Shown here in pieces: positions 1 to 10,560 of a stretch of 22,668 nt of DNA; positions within the stretch are counted from its first letter, which is position 1; each line of letters starts with the position of its first letter. The notes under the pieces were generated by a model. It ran no database searches, had not been told where the DNA came from, and was given only the letters and a program-made list of their open reading frames with translations. A program made the position numbers and the translations under genes. This DNA is from Hofstenia miamia (taxonomy: Eukaryota; Xenacoelomorpha; Acoela): positions 351,583 through 374,250 of the forward strand of contig SCFE01000094.1 in NCBI GenBank assembly GCA_004352715.1, written 5' to 3'.

Positions 1-454
1 ATAAGGAAATAATAAATCTCTCGTTCGTATTTCAACACGTACATGCACTTATAAAACCTTACACTGTGATGATACCATGCCGTTGGCTAGCATGAATATC
101 TGGTAATTACAGATTATTTAATAGTTAGCTGAGAGATAACAATGAAAATGAGAGTTAAGTTTTTGAAGTGAGATAGAAATTAAACAAGTGAGACAGATAG
201 GGTAGCACCAGTCAATAGGTTAAGCACTTTACTTCTGGACATTCCGCTTTGGCTGGAAGCCACAGGAATTGGTCATCTTGGTTGTTACCTAAAGTAGTTC
301 CGTTACTTGGATGAATTACCAATGTTACATCTATAAATGTTATAAGTTCTAATCTAACCTGTTTCTCGGAATCGTGGCTGTACTGAACACTAATTAAACC
401 TTCTGCAGAGTCAATCGAGTTTCTAGCTAAGTCTTACCAGCCACCGATTCTACA
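1..454 (+). repeat. LTR 3' portion of a Gypsy-like element, plus orientation, truncated by window edge
   Basis: The reverse complement of this stretch matches the start of the LTR at 13711-14171 along its whole length, at roughly 85-90% identity by eye. It ends in TTCTACA at 454, the terminus shared by the other LTRs of this lineage. An AATAAA at about 11-16, in element orientation, sits where the other copies carry it and is a plausible polyadenylation signal. The bases after 454 do not begin with TGG, so this is not a 5' LTR followed by a primer-binding site. It is a solo LTR or the 3' LTR of a plus-strand element lying to the left. Confidence 0.8.
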
Positions 455-615
455 TTATAAGAATTTATCAGCATCATTTGCTCAGGAATTTCATTTTATC
501 TTTTTCATTAAGAAATATACTTACTATTTCCATATCACAGTAAGACTTAAGTTTATACCTTAGATTTACTAGCTATGTCAAGTTCTACCAAGATAATCTT
601 TTTTCTGGAGTATAT
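455..615. other. Spacer between two LTR insertions
   Basis: About 160 bp of AT-rich sequence separate the plus-strand LTR from the decayed element. I see no ORF or repeat in it. The last four bases (612-615) belong to the target duplication of the next element. Confidence 0.5.
612..615. repeat. Target site duplication ATAT, left copy
   Basis: ATAT lies immediately before the LTR start at 616 and is repeated immediately after the other LTR at 11605-11608. A 4-bp duplication is usual for Ty3/Gypsy integration. The site is low complexity, so chance matching is possible, but both LTR ends were fixed independently by comparing the LTRs. Confidence 0.6.
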
Positions 616-1520
616 TGTAGAATCTCAGGGTGTTCAGACTACTACTAGCAGTGCTAAGGAGCTTATTGGCATGGCAGAAGTTTGCAGAGGTGACCATCAT
701 AGTGAGAGATCCACATTCTAACAAACAAGAGTATTGGTATTTCACCATAAATAACAGTACAAATCCACCAAGCATAACTAGACTTCAACAATGACCAACT
801 TGCATGGCATCATGCTGGAGCTATATCCACAAAGAAGATTCCAAACTTGAAAAAGGTGCTACCCTATTTGTCTCTAGTTGTTAATTTCTAGTGCAATAAA
901 TGTTTCCCATTAGCTCTTATTTCTCAGCTCATGTAATAATAATCCCATGTAGTTTCCATGCATTCATGTTAGCCAGCAGCTTATTATCATCACAGTGTTG
1001 GATGTTAAGTGCATGTTTGTGTTGCAAACAATTGATAGAAAGTTGTTATTCCATAATTTGGGCTGCCTACTGGAATAGAAAATGTTGTCATCCTATGTTT
1101 AGAAGAGTGATTCCAAAATTGTTGCCAGCAACTTAAGTATCTATTATTACAGATAACATAATGACTAAAAGGGGGTTAGCAAAAATAAAATGAGAAAGAT
1201 CAAACACAGCAGAAGTGAGACAGAGTTTAATTGATGCTCATTACAGGTGTCTCAAGTATTTATACAAAAATTCATAACAACTATCTGCAGTTGTTCACAG
1301 AGTTACATTCATGTTCTCCTTCACAAAATTATTAGAGCAATAATATGTTACAGGAAATTGAGGGGACAATAAATCAAACATTCATAATACTATACTTGAA
1401 ATAGGTAATATCAAACACACATCACAAATCTCTGAAGTTAAAGGTGGAGCATTTAGCTCAAAATTATAAAATTGAAATTAATGAAAATTGAATAAAAAAG
1501 GTGCCCTGAGTGACTCTACA
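616..1520 (-). repeat. 3' LTR of the older element
   Basis: This 905-bp repeat starts TGTAGAAT and ends ACTCTACA on the plus strand. It matches 9997-11604 once the 657-bp insertion there is ignored, at roughly 85-90% identity by eye. The right copy carries about 34 bp near 10440-10475 that are missing here. The short plus-strand ORF at 900-1136 lies wholly inside the LTR and is not a gene. Confidence 0.9.
1256..1264 (-). promoter_or_regulatory. Candidate TATA box in 3' LTR
   Basis: The minus strand reads TATAAATAC here. The sequence is conserved at the matching position of the other LTR (11337-11345), and the second element has TATAAAAC at the equivalent place. This marks the likely promoter of the LTR; the start site is inferred to lie about 25-30 bp further along the minus strand. 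Confidence 0.5.
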
Positions 1521-1530
1521 TGCCCCCCTT
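1521..1530 (-). other. Polypurine tract of the older element
   Basis: On the minus strand AAGGGGGGCA abuts the 3' LTR start TGTAGAGT. The same ten bases occupy the same position in the other element (14653-14662). This is the expected primer for plus-strand DNA synthesis. Confidence 0.8.
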
Positions 1531-1531
1531 G

Positions 1532-4510
1532 CTAAGAGTAATTTTGAAGCAGTAACTGGACAGGCAGACCAGAGAGTAAGTTTTGGGTTTCTTCAACCAT
1601 CTCACTGGCAAGGATGCCATCCCAATTAACAACTTCAGCATAGTGTGGTCTTTTGGTAATCTGCATGAGGGCCTCCTGCTGGGTAACCACCTTGTTGTGA
1701 AGATGGAAAAACTGGAGCTCAGGCAGCCACAAGCTAATTGGACAGTGGCATTGGAAGTGATTGATTTTCCTCATGAAAGTATCAAAGAAATGCTCATATA
1801 ACCAAAGGCCTTTAAGTGCGATCATGAACATCATTAGCACATCTGTGTCTGATGTGTGCTCATCACTGGCACTAATCTGTGTGTCCAGGTAGAAGTGAGT
1901 AAAGACTTCCTGTAGTGATCCCATCCATGTCCATGGTCCATAAAAAGGGAACAGAATTCAGTTACCTGTTGGAGTGTCATCTCCTTAGGATCTGACACAT
2001 TAGCTCTCAGCATGGTAATTATCTTGACATGCTTTGTGACATTCTAGTAGTGGGTAATCATTTAAATGTTATTGATCCACATGAGATTGCCTGAGGCTTG
2101 AAATTAGAGGAGAACCCACTGGTTAAGTTGCAAAATCTTATCATGGATTTTCTTCAGTTGGATGTGAAGGGCTGGCATTTCTGAAAGATATTGTGGAGGG
2201 TTAGCTTTCCATCAATGAAGACCCTTTCAGAATTTCCGCCTAACACAAGCTTCTCTTGGACCTCTGGATACTCTGCCAACTGACTGGCCTTCTTTACTTC
2301 TACTGTGGTGCTGACATAGTTGAGTTTGTCAGATAAATGAGCAGACACGTTCTTTTTTGTACTCTCCATGATGGTAGGATGAGAGGCATAGCAATACAGG
2401 GTAGCAGGATGCATAATAGGTTGTTCCTCTCAGCATTGTTCTCAACATTGCTGAGTTCCACTTTTTTGCTCAATATGTCCTTTCCAATTGTGACAGGGTA
2501 ATTGATCTTTGCAATTCCAATCATGTCCCAGAACATGTTGCAGAGGCCATGACAGTGGAGCTTCTCAACTTGACTATGAGTGACTTTGACATGAGCTGTG
2601 GTGCATTCCAAGGCAAATTGTCATCCAGGCAATTGCAGAAGCAGCAGCTCTTCTTTCAAGAACATTTCTGTGAGACACCACTTCATGAGGCCAACAATGT
2701 CATTGTCTCTGTTGGTTTCAATTATTTGATCTCTGATAACTTGCTTGTTACAAACTCTTCAGGCTTGTGCTCAATGGTCAAGATCTGTTCATCCTTGGTA
2801 ATCAACCAGGTAGGCATGGGTCAAGGAGGCAAAGTAGGGCCTGCAAACTTTTACTGCCTCAATAAGTGCTTTGGTTGCTGGTGAGACTTCAATTGTAGAC
2901 GAGGATAAGAGCTCTTCTTCACAATAAAATGGCTCCAGCAATCACATAATTTGCTCAAGAACTAGCAGATGGACTATCTCACCTTCTCTATTTCTGTGGT
3001 ATCTTGATGAGTTGAGTGTACCCACACTCTGGGTAGCTTAGCCACTTCACATTAAAGAAAATCAGTTTTGTTCCACACATTGTGGTGCTGTAGTAATTCA
3101 AAAAACTGTTTTGTAGATCTTGGGCATCATTCCATAAGGCATGCTGTGCAGAGAGGCGTGTATTCCAAATTGAAGTATGGGACTTAATATCAGCCATCAT
3201 GCCCCACATATACTTTTGTAGGACATCTCAGAAGATGTTGAAATTGGAAGACCAAACTCCAAGCTTGCTGGTAATCATTGCTGGTGATAATTGTCCCATA
3301 AAGGTTGATTTTGCCAACTAACAGAGCATAGTACTTTTCAAATCTCCCCATAGCATTCTTTGACTTTCCAGGGGATGCAAGAGGGGAGCATTTGTGGAGA
3401 AGCCAGTTCTTTACCTTCCAAGGCTCTGAACATATAGCTAATTCATGAACACAATGTTTTGCTAATCTTTCTCACTATGGTTTATCCAAGGGTAGCTGTA
3501 ATTGAAGCTTGGGTTTAAGAAATATAGAGACAATCCAAATGGCCACTCTTGACTGGATGGCAGGTAGATGGGGTTTTGAAAATAACTGCTCTGTGAAATT
3601 CTTGCAGTACTGCGTGTTGTGGGACAGACATAACTCACTAATGAGGCACTCAACAGACTGGCTATACTGTGGCAACAGGCTCTGTATGTTGATTGTAGGC
3701 CACTCAATCTCATGATTTTGATCAGCCTTTAACAATGCCCAGACTTTTTCAATCTCCTTAAGTATGGCTCTCCTTTGCAAAAAGGTGAAGCTAACATGGA
3801 GGTCTGTGACTGATGTGAGGTGTGGCAGGTTGATGTTAATTGACTTGCCTGAGAATTATGAATAAAATTCTTTATCAATTGCTTACAATGTTTAGTTCCT
3901 ATTTATAGCAATTCCAGAAAAGTACCTGTTGATTGCAAATTTCAACTTCTCATCTGCCAAGATGGCAGTTAAAAAAAATGGAAGTGATTTTGCCCTTCAT
4001 TTTGCCAAAAAGTATTATTATCAACTGATACTAATCTCTTGTTTTTGACACATATTGTTTCTTTGTTGCATAATACAAATAAATCTAAATTAATCTAATT
4101 GATCTAAATGTAATATTTCTAATCATCATTTTTTCGATATTATTCTCATCTCTGCTTGACATTTACAGCTTTTAGATTGATTTGGATGATGCTACAGGAT
4201 GGTACTGTGCCAGTATTGCCTGCTGAGTCCCTCATACATTTTTTAGTTGTAGCAGATAATAGTATTGATCTTTGGATATCATTCTGCATTGATAACAAAA
4301 GGAATTAGGTCAACCAAACAAGTGAGCTTCTTTGTATTATATGCCCAATGTATCTTCTGCATCTCCTCCAAAATATTGTCAAAGGTAAACAGAACAGCAT
4401 TGTGAGTCATGATAAAATATGGGTGTAACATTTCATCTCCAACTTTAGATATCTTCTTCTCTCTTTGTCCTTTCTGGACCAAACTATGGAAGACACTCTG
4501 GATGACTTAG
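1532..4510 (-). pseudogene. Third ORF remnant downstream of pol, unknown function (older copy)
   Basis: This degenerate reading frame is collinear with the third ORF of the second element. Near 4480-4280 the stretch KVGDEMLHPY parallels KVGDETLHPY. Near 3780-3470 is ALLKAD...EWP against SDLKAD...NWP. Near 3420-3340 is KVKNWLLHKCSP against KGKNWLLYKCSP. MWGMMADIK (3209 down), PECGY (about 3030), MKWCLTE (about 2690) and NSERVFI (about 2230) continue the match, and the terminal 130 residues run from MGSLQEVF to the stop at 1532-1534. The frame ends 2 bp from the purine tract. A central stretch of about 165 codons is replaced by a family B LTR piece (3846-4193). No signal peptide, transmembrane helix or furin site is visible. 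I do not recognise the family. Confidence 0.75.
3846..4193 (+). repeat. Truncated family B LTR (3' half) inside the third ORF
   Basis: The end TGGATGATGCTACA at 4193 matches the end of the complete family B LTR at 11217. Further matches include the motif around CATCTGCCAAGATGGC (CGTCTGCCAATATGGC in the other copy) and an AATAAA at about 3861. Only the last 350 bp or so of the LTR is present; the start TGTAACATCC is missing. Third-ORF coding sequence resumes at once on both sides, but about 500 nt of it are absent, so the insertion or a later deletion removed host sequence. It holds about one CpG, so it is an old insertion. The left limit is approximate. Confidence 0.7.
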
Positions 4511-4619
4511 GAGTTGATGACTGAGGGCTCAGGGGGGTTTTGGGTCATGTTGGGGAGTGGGTATGTTTACAATATCACTAAAAAGTACACAAAAGTCATT
4601 TAGTTTCAACTCTTCTTGA

Positions 4620-4760
4620 TCACATGGGGAGTGTTGTCTCCCTATGTAGCATCAAGCACTGGATGAGTCTTGTTCACATGGAGAGTATTGTCTCCCCAAA
4701 TAGTCATGTGGTCTGGGTGTACTCAGCTCTCCATGTCACCAGGTTTGTTGTTACTCAGGT
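4620..4760 (-). repeat. Imperfect short repeats in the pol to third-ORF linker (older copy)
   Basis: Units around TGTCTCCC recur near 4632 and 4686, with a weaker form (CATGTCACC) near 4733. The second element has three comparable units at the equivalent place (16850-17030). The stretch is too decayed for a reading frame to be called. Confidence 0.45.
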
Positions 4761-5761
4761 GTGGTAGGACTCTGCTCACATCCATCTTATCTGCCTCTTT
4801 TCCTTGTCTGAACCTCCTTGGGGGGAGTGATCATTGCCTCTCATGCCTTGAGACATCTGATCATTCGACACTAATTCAACATCTCACTCTCCTTTCAGAT
4901 GGTGACTGATTCTTGTGGCATTTCATCTAATTGATCATGGTTACTAAACAGAGAGATAAGATTTAAATCCCACATTTGTGGGTAAAGATAATTTTTTTCA
5001 CAAGCCCTATGTTGGGGCAAAATTCAGGTAGCATTACTGTCACTAGTATTTACTATATCACTTTCAAACTCAGTTTCTTTGAGGTCATCTTCCTTGCATT
5101 CAGTTAAATTAGTATAAGTCTCATATTCAGCATTACCATTGTCAACCTGCATAAATTCTCCGTTGTTGTTGATTATTACATTCACAATGTCTTGTATGGC
5201 TCTTTTGAGCCTCTGAAAGTGGATGGTTTTACAATTATTTAATGAATAAGTGTTGTGGTCTAAGACCTTAGTTACTGTAAACAGGCCTTGCCAATTAGTG
5301 GTGAGTTTTCATACTTATTTTGATCTGTAACCAGGCATGGAAAGTAGGCAAACACTTTGTCTCCATGCTTGTGCAGTTCTCCATACAGCTTCCAGTTAAA
5401 ATTGCATTTCTGGCATATCACTTATTGATTGGTGTTTTGGCAGATGGTGAAGTGGATCTGTTGCATCTCATGCAGCATATGAGCTATGCAGAATTCCAGA
5501 CTGATCTCATTATAATCAGGGTACATAATCAATAGTGGCGTACTTGGCTCACAGCCAAACATGGCATTGAATTTTCTCACTCTTGTGGTTGAATGAACAG
5601 TGGTGTTATAAAAGTACTCAACCACCTTAATTAGGGTGTGGTTCACGCATTAGACTGAGGGTGGTAGACAATTGTGAATTCAAGGAGGACTTCCAGCTCA
5701 AGCATCACACTCTCCATAAGAGGATTCTCAAACTGGAGGCCTTGATCTGAGATGAGGGACA

Positions 5762-5832
5762 GCTTAAGCACCCACTCTTTAATGATGTTCTCACCAATGA
5801 TCTCAGCAGTGGTACGTACTGTCCAAGGGGAT
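5762..5832. repeat. 71-bp direct repeat, left copy
   Basis: Bases 5762-5832 are identical to 6175-6245 at every position. The pair flanks a plus-strand pol fragment, and an N follows at 5833. Perfect identity inside a strongly decayed element means the duplication is recent or is an assembly artefact. Confidence 0.9.
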
Positions 5833-6174
5833 NGTAAGACGGTACACTTTCAAAGGCTCAAGAGCGCCATAAAAGACATAGAGCACGTTATTATAGACCA
5901 TAATAATGAATTTACGCTAGTAGATAACGGTGTTGATATATACAAAAAATACGATAATTTAATGAGTTTTTCCGAAGACAATTTTTCTGACACCAAGTAT
6001 AATGGTGAAGTAACTACTGAGAATCTAGTACCACGTACGATTCCCCCTAGAGGGGCGAGAACTACTTACGATCCCAACATTTGGGATTTAAATCTTATAA
6101 ATACATTTAGGAATGAAATCATCGAATTGCAAGAGGGAATCACCAGCTCCACCCACCCACCACCGAGTACGAAG
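5833..6174 (+). pseudogene. Inverted patch of pol C-terminus from a better-preserved copy
   Basis: The plus strand holds an uninterrupted frame (5834-6174) that begins KTVHFQRLKSAIKDIEHV and includes NNEFTLVDN and DPNIWDLNL. It matches the pol tail of the second element (about 17640-17130 on the minus strand) and runs opposite to the element around it. It is rich in CpG, unlike its surroundings, so it comes from a younger copy. An N at 5833 marks its left edge and 71-bp direct repeats flank it. It is either a gap-filling artefact or a recent insertion or conversion. It has no start of its own and is not a gene. Confidence 0.8.
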
Positions 6175-6245
6175 GCTTAAGCACCCACTCTTTAATGATG
6201 TTCTCACCAATGATCTCAGCAGTGGTACGTACTGTCCAAGGGGAT
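6175..6245. repeat. 71-bp direct repeat, right copy
   Basis: Identical to 5762-5832. On the minus strand it encodes part of the integrase core of the host element, so one of the two copies is the original and the other was created with the patch. Confidence 0.9.
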
Positions 6246-6870
6246 CAACCTCACATATTTGGGAAATGGTCAATCATGACCAACCTCATCATCACAGGAC
6301 AGCTTCTCTAAATCCATATGGACAACCTCATTGGTCTGTTTTTCTGCTCTACTCTGTAGCTCCACTTATTGTTCAGGGAAATGGAGGGTTCCCTGCAACA
6401 GACATGTCTCACACTTGTCAATCATATCAAGGATGTCTGCTATTATGCAAATGGGTTGAAGGTCTCTCTATCTGGATTATCCCCAGATGTCCTCACTTGT
6501 GAATTCTTTTGACAAGGACATTCCAGAAGTATTCAGGTATGGCCAAATGATTGTTGGGGCTCTTGGTGTAATGTAAGCTCTTCTCATTTAATTTCTTAAG
6601 ATAGCATTTGAATTAATGGTTCACAATGGGGCTGATAGAATAAAGAGGGTTCTTCAGCCTCTGATTATGTCTGAAAGCACTATGTTGTGCTGCTGATGTG
6701 ACATGATTTCTTCTTTAGTAATTTCTTCCCATACCATCACAGGCAATATCACTCTTTCATGGCAATCAGTGCTGATCTCTGGGAGGAGTTCATACTCTGT
6801 TAGGGAGATGAATCTGAATGGTGTCTTTTCTCCACGATTCTTCCACAGGTTTGATTCATAATTTGGGAGG

Positions 6871-7790
6871 GCAGTCCAGTAGTCTGCATTAAGATATAAT
6901 CTCCCAGGGTGGTGCTGAATTGAAAATGAAAAAATCATTTAGATATTCAATCCACTGCATGACAATATAAGATTTATCTCCAGAAAACTTTTTGAGCCAT
7001 GCAAGGGTACTGTTGTCAGTTTGCACAATGAAGATACAACCCAAGATAAAAGATCAGAACTTCTTCAAACTTTCCACTAAAGCCAGCATCTCTGACTTGG
7101 CAGTACCATAATTCCACTTGACTTTCCACAGTTTCATGCTGAAGTACTGCACAGGGCTCTTAATGCCATCAATGATTTGGCTTAACACTCCACTGGCTTC
7201 ATTAATGATGGTAAGCATCCAGTTGAGCTTGTTGAGATGTTCACTAAACATGTGGCTAGGAATGAGGATGTTGTCAAGGTAAGCTAAAATGATGGGCTCC
7301 AAAACATTAGCTCCATTCTTGAGAATGTGGGTGACATAGTGTTGAGATGTGGCAGGGGAATTACAGAGTCTGAAAGCCATGTATTTCCAGTCAAATAATC
7401 CATACAACATCATAAAAGCCATCTTAGGGATGTCTGAAGGCTTCATTGTGACCTGCCAATATGCTTTGCACAGGTCCAGTCAGGAGAAGAATTTGTAACA
7501 ACTCATGTTGTACAGTAAGTCCTTGATCTGCAGAAGCAGGTAGGCATCCTTGATTGTAATATAATTAAGCTTTCTGAAATCAATACATAATCAGTACTTA
7601 TTGCCTTGCTTAACAGTAGGCGCAGTGTACAGGCTATTGTTGCCCTGTATGATACCACTTTCAATTAAATCACTGAGTATCTGCTCATACTCTTCTTTCA
7701 GATTTTCTGGAACTCTTTAGACTTGCAGGTGTATGGGTCTATTGCACTTGGTTGTAATCAAATGCTGTTTACCAACAACCTGGCCCACTG
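6871..7790 (-). pseudogene. Reverse transcriptase and RNase H remnant (older copy)
   Basis: This would copy the element RNA into DNA. Reading down the minus strand: the fingers region with SDLIESGIIQG (about 7680), LCIDFRKLN (about 7590), LDLCKAYWQV (about 7470), then the open stretch 7446-7054 with PSDIPKMAF, YGLFDWKYMAF and CNSPAT. The active-site motif at 7284-7261 is YLDN instead of YxDD, so the second aspartate is lost. RNase H follows with GVLSQ, SEMLALVESLKKF, QTDNSTLAWLKKF (about 7030) and the typical end NADYW (about 6895). Stops break the fingers (before LCIDF and before LDL) and the RNase H end. The order is that of Ty3/Gypsy pol. Confidence 0.85.
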
Positions 7791-8286
7791 ATTGAACCAT
7801 AATTAAACACTTCACTCTACTTACACAGCAGGTTAACCAGCACTTCTCATTCTTCTAGGCTGAGATCCAGATAGGATTCAGCAGAGACAGTAGGAATCTG
7901 GACAGCATTGGATTATTCTGTTAAATTGTGATTGGCTGTAAAGATTGGCAGACAAGCAGCAGTTCAATGTTCTAATTGAACTAGCATAGCAATGGTTTTG
8001 AATTGGGTGTGGTCAAACCATACAAAAGAGTTAGAGCTATTCAAGATGGTAACACAAGTTCTTCCATTCTTTACATGACACTGGTTGGGTGAGAAATTGA
8101 TGCCTCAATAGTGTTTCCTCTCTGCCCAGTGACCATAATGTTGCCTGTGCACTGACTCTTGGTAATAACAACAGCTCTTGTCCAGTGTTGTGGTTCAATG
8201 ACAACTGAATCTATAAATTTAAAAGAAATCTCCCAATCAGGAATAGTTACTAGTTCACTGGGAACCTTGCTCTCTCTGATGGAAAT
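7791..8286 (-). pseudogene. Decayed linker between gag zinc knuckle and RT; protease not found
   Basis: The minus strand carries pieces typical of the stretch just upstream of Gypsy RT, such as VIEPQHWTRAVVI and CTGNIMVTGQRG (about 8210-8120), then a poorly readable run to the RT. I find no D-S/T-G protease motif. Only about 75 bp lie between the zinc knuckle and this linker, so the protease domain appears deleted or scrambled here. The second element has the RT-proximal half of this linker at about 19399-19150, but its protease falls in a gap. Confidence 0.55.
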
Positions 8287-9767
8287 GGTGTTTCTTCCAT
8301 AATTGGCCCTTCTGGCTGCAGCAGTAACAGTGGGTCTGCAGATCTTCAGACCTCTTCTTGGTTACACAAGTCTCAGATGTTGACAAAACCTTTGGACAGG
8401 CTGGCTCAACTCAAATCCTAGTTTCATGTTGCCTACATGCTTGTTGATCTGATTTGATTCATGCAACATATACACTATGCTGATGGCCTTGCAAATGATA
8501 ATGTGGAGATCATCCTCCAGGTCATGCTTTAATTCCAAGCAACTATGAATACTGTGTGGGAATCCTCAACAGATGTACAAATACAGATAATGTTTCAAAT
8601 ATTCCATTGAGAATTTGCTGAGGTAGAACAGCCTCTCCACTTGTGTTATGTAGGTGTGGACATCATCCCCTTTCTTGAACAAAAGTTCACAGAGCAGCAT
8701 TTTATACTGGTATTTCATGTGAGGGGTGAGATTGTGGTCCTTGAAATGACTGATGAGCAATTGATAATTCAACTTGGTTTCTTTGTCCAGCATCATATAT
8801 TGGTTGTAAGCCAACCCTTATAAGTACATAGGAAACTGGGCAACAACAACATCTTGAGTAGTTCAAGATTGCTTCATAGTGAGTTCAAACAAAAACAGCC
8901 ATTCTTTGAAAAAGATTTCATCAATTTTTCCAGTAAACTTGGGTAGAACAGAATGTTGATTAAATTGATTAATAGGCACACTGTAGTGTTGACTGGCACT
9001 AGAGGCAAACAGGTCACACTCTAGATGCATGGGCTGGGAGTGGCTACAGTAGTTAAGGTTGATACTTGAGTCAGAGAAGGTTGAGTGAACATTGGGCTAA
9101 CTCTCATAAAGAGAGTAGCAGTTGTTTTAAACTTAGGCATGAAGAGATTGGTGGCAAGTGAATTAATGGCATCAGGAAGTTGAGATGACATGAATTGCAT
9201 GACCTTATCTGTAATTTGGTAAAAAAAAAAATTCAATCAGCCTGTTCAGAACACCACAGGTTACATATTCTGAAACTTTGGAAGAAGTAGAGGGTTGCTG
9301 AGGGAACAAACACTCTTGAGAAGCTGAATGTTGTGGGGATGAAGCTGGGCTAGTGAAATTCTGGATTTGGTGCTCTAGGGAAATGATGGCATGAATCAAA
9401 CATCACTACTTCAGTAGAACATTGGAGGCTTGTAACTTTAATTCAGCTTGTAGGGAATTGATGTGTCATTTGCACTTGGCTCACATTGAAGTTTGTTGAG
9501 CTAAACATTTCTTGATATGCTCAATCTCTGCAACTTGCAGGTCTAAAGGTTACAAAATAGTGTTGCACAGAAGAAAAGGATTGGGAGGAGCATTGGTGGT
9601 ATTAAGTGTTTGCTGGGTAACCACTGGGGGGACTGAGTAAAGTGAGAGGGTGAAGATAAGTTAACTAACAATCCATTGGTGGAAGTGGTAGCATCCTGGC
9701 CACCTACCCTTACACAGGGGATGCTCTATGAGGGAGTCCCATTATGAGAAAAACTATTCACATCCAT
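8287..9767 (-). pseudogene. gag remnant (older copy)
   Basis: Gag would form the particle around the element RNA. A candidate start is the ATG at 9767-9765 (MDVNSFSHNGTPS), about 230 bp after the LTR. An early stop and several frameshifts follow. Next come a helix-prone stretch near 9540-9420 that looks like a coiled coil, a proline/serine-rich part with TSPASSPQHSASQ (about 9340), and a capsid-like segment with FTGKIDEIFFKEWLFLFE (about 8938-8885), which is the usual Gypsy capsid signature. It continues through the open stretch 8814-8566. A degenerate zinc knuckle, CYCCSQKGQLWKK, lies at 8329-8291, with the histidine and last cysteine lost. Confidence 0.7.
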
Positions 9768-9978
9768 AACAAACAGTAAGCAAAAGAATCAAGAAAATTC
9801 AGTAAAAATTCAAAAACAATTTGAGAATATGCTACAGAGAGTCTAGTAGACAAAACTCAAACAGTAGACAGTGTGGTATAGGGTTTTAGTACTAAATCCA
9901 AATACTAGAAGAAAGAAACAAAAAATGAGGTATTAACAGAAGGCTAAGAACATCATCAGAGCTTGGTGACATCTTAGG

Positions 9979-9996
9979 ATCATGTTAGCATCACCA
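9979..9996 (-). other. Candidate primer-binding site
   Basis: On the minus strand TGGTGATGCTAACATGAT follows the 5' LTR end directly. It starts with the TGG that pairs with tRNA CCA ends. I cannot match it to a specific tRNA; the copy is decayed, and the initiator methionine pattern does not fit well. Confidence 0.55.
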
Positions 9997-10556
9997 TGTA
10001 GAATTACAGGGTGCTCAGACTACTACTAGCAGTGCTAAGGAAGTTATTGGCATGGCAGAAGGTTGCAGAGGGGACTATCATAGTGAGTGACCTGCATTCT
10101 AACAAACAAGAGTATCATTATTTTGCCATTGTAATAAATAACAGTACAAATCCACCAAGCAGAACTAGACTTCAAAGATGACCAACTTGCATGGCATTAC
10201 ACCAGAGTAGAATACACAAAGAATATTCCAAACTTGAAAAAGGTGCTACCCTATGTGTCTCTAATTGTTAATTTCTAGCACAATAAAACTTTTCTCATTA
10301 GCTCTTATTTCTCAGCTCATGTAAAAATAATCCCATGTATTTTCCATGCATTGATATTAGCCAGCAGCTTATTATCACAGTGCTGGATATTAAGTGTATG
10401 TTTGAGTTGCAAACAATTGATAGAAAGTTGTTATCCCCTAACTGTAATTGTACACATAACTTAATGCAGTCCATGATTTGGGCTGCTTACTGGAACAGAA
10501 CAAGTTGTTGTAATAAATTCAGAAGAGTGATTCCCAAATTGTTGCCAGCAACTTAA

Positions 10557-10560
10557 GTAT
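10557..10560. repeat. Target site duplication GTAT of the solo LTR, left copy
   Basis: GTAT precedes the inserted LTR and recurs at 11218-11221 right after it. The uninterrupted LTR (about 1136-1141) has a single GTAT in the same context, which proves the duplication. Confidence 0.9.

Larger units (their letters stand above)
4925..6870 (-). pseudogene. Integrase and pol C-terminus remnant (older copy)
   Basis: Integrase would insert the element cDNA into host DNA. The zinc-finger end CETC lies near 6410, followed by a core with the first catalytic aspartate in HMDLE (about 6330) and the second in ISDQG (about 5740). At the HPQSN motif (about 5660) a deletion removes the catalytic glutamate (NGLVER in the second element) and about 20 following residues, so the enzyme would be inactive even without the stops. 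The frame reopens for 5646-5422 with VEYFYNTTVHSTT and then runs into a C-terminal tail with KTIHFQRLKRAI (about 5210) and WDLNL (about 4965). A foreign plus-strand patch with 71-bp repeats interrupts the core at 5833-6174. The RNase H side boundary is approximate. Confidence 0.75.

Noticed and set aside
900-1136. Plus-strand frames at 900-1136 and 10335-10556 with a shared C-terminus
   Set aside because: Both lie inside LTR copies and share sequence only because the LTRs do; the reading differs upstream and indels break it.
2549-2884. Plus-strand frame of 111 residues
   Set aside because: The minus strand here carries the conserved third ORF (MKWCLTE, ECTTAHV); the plus frame is a shadow.
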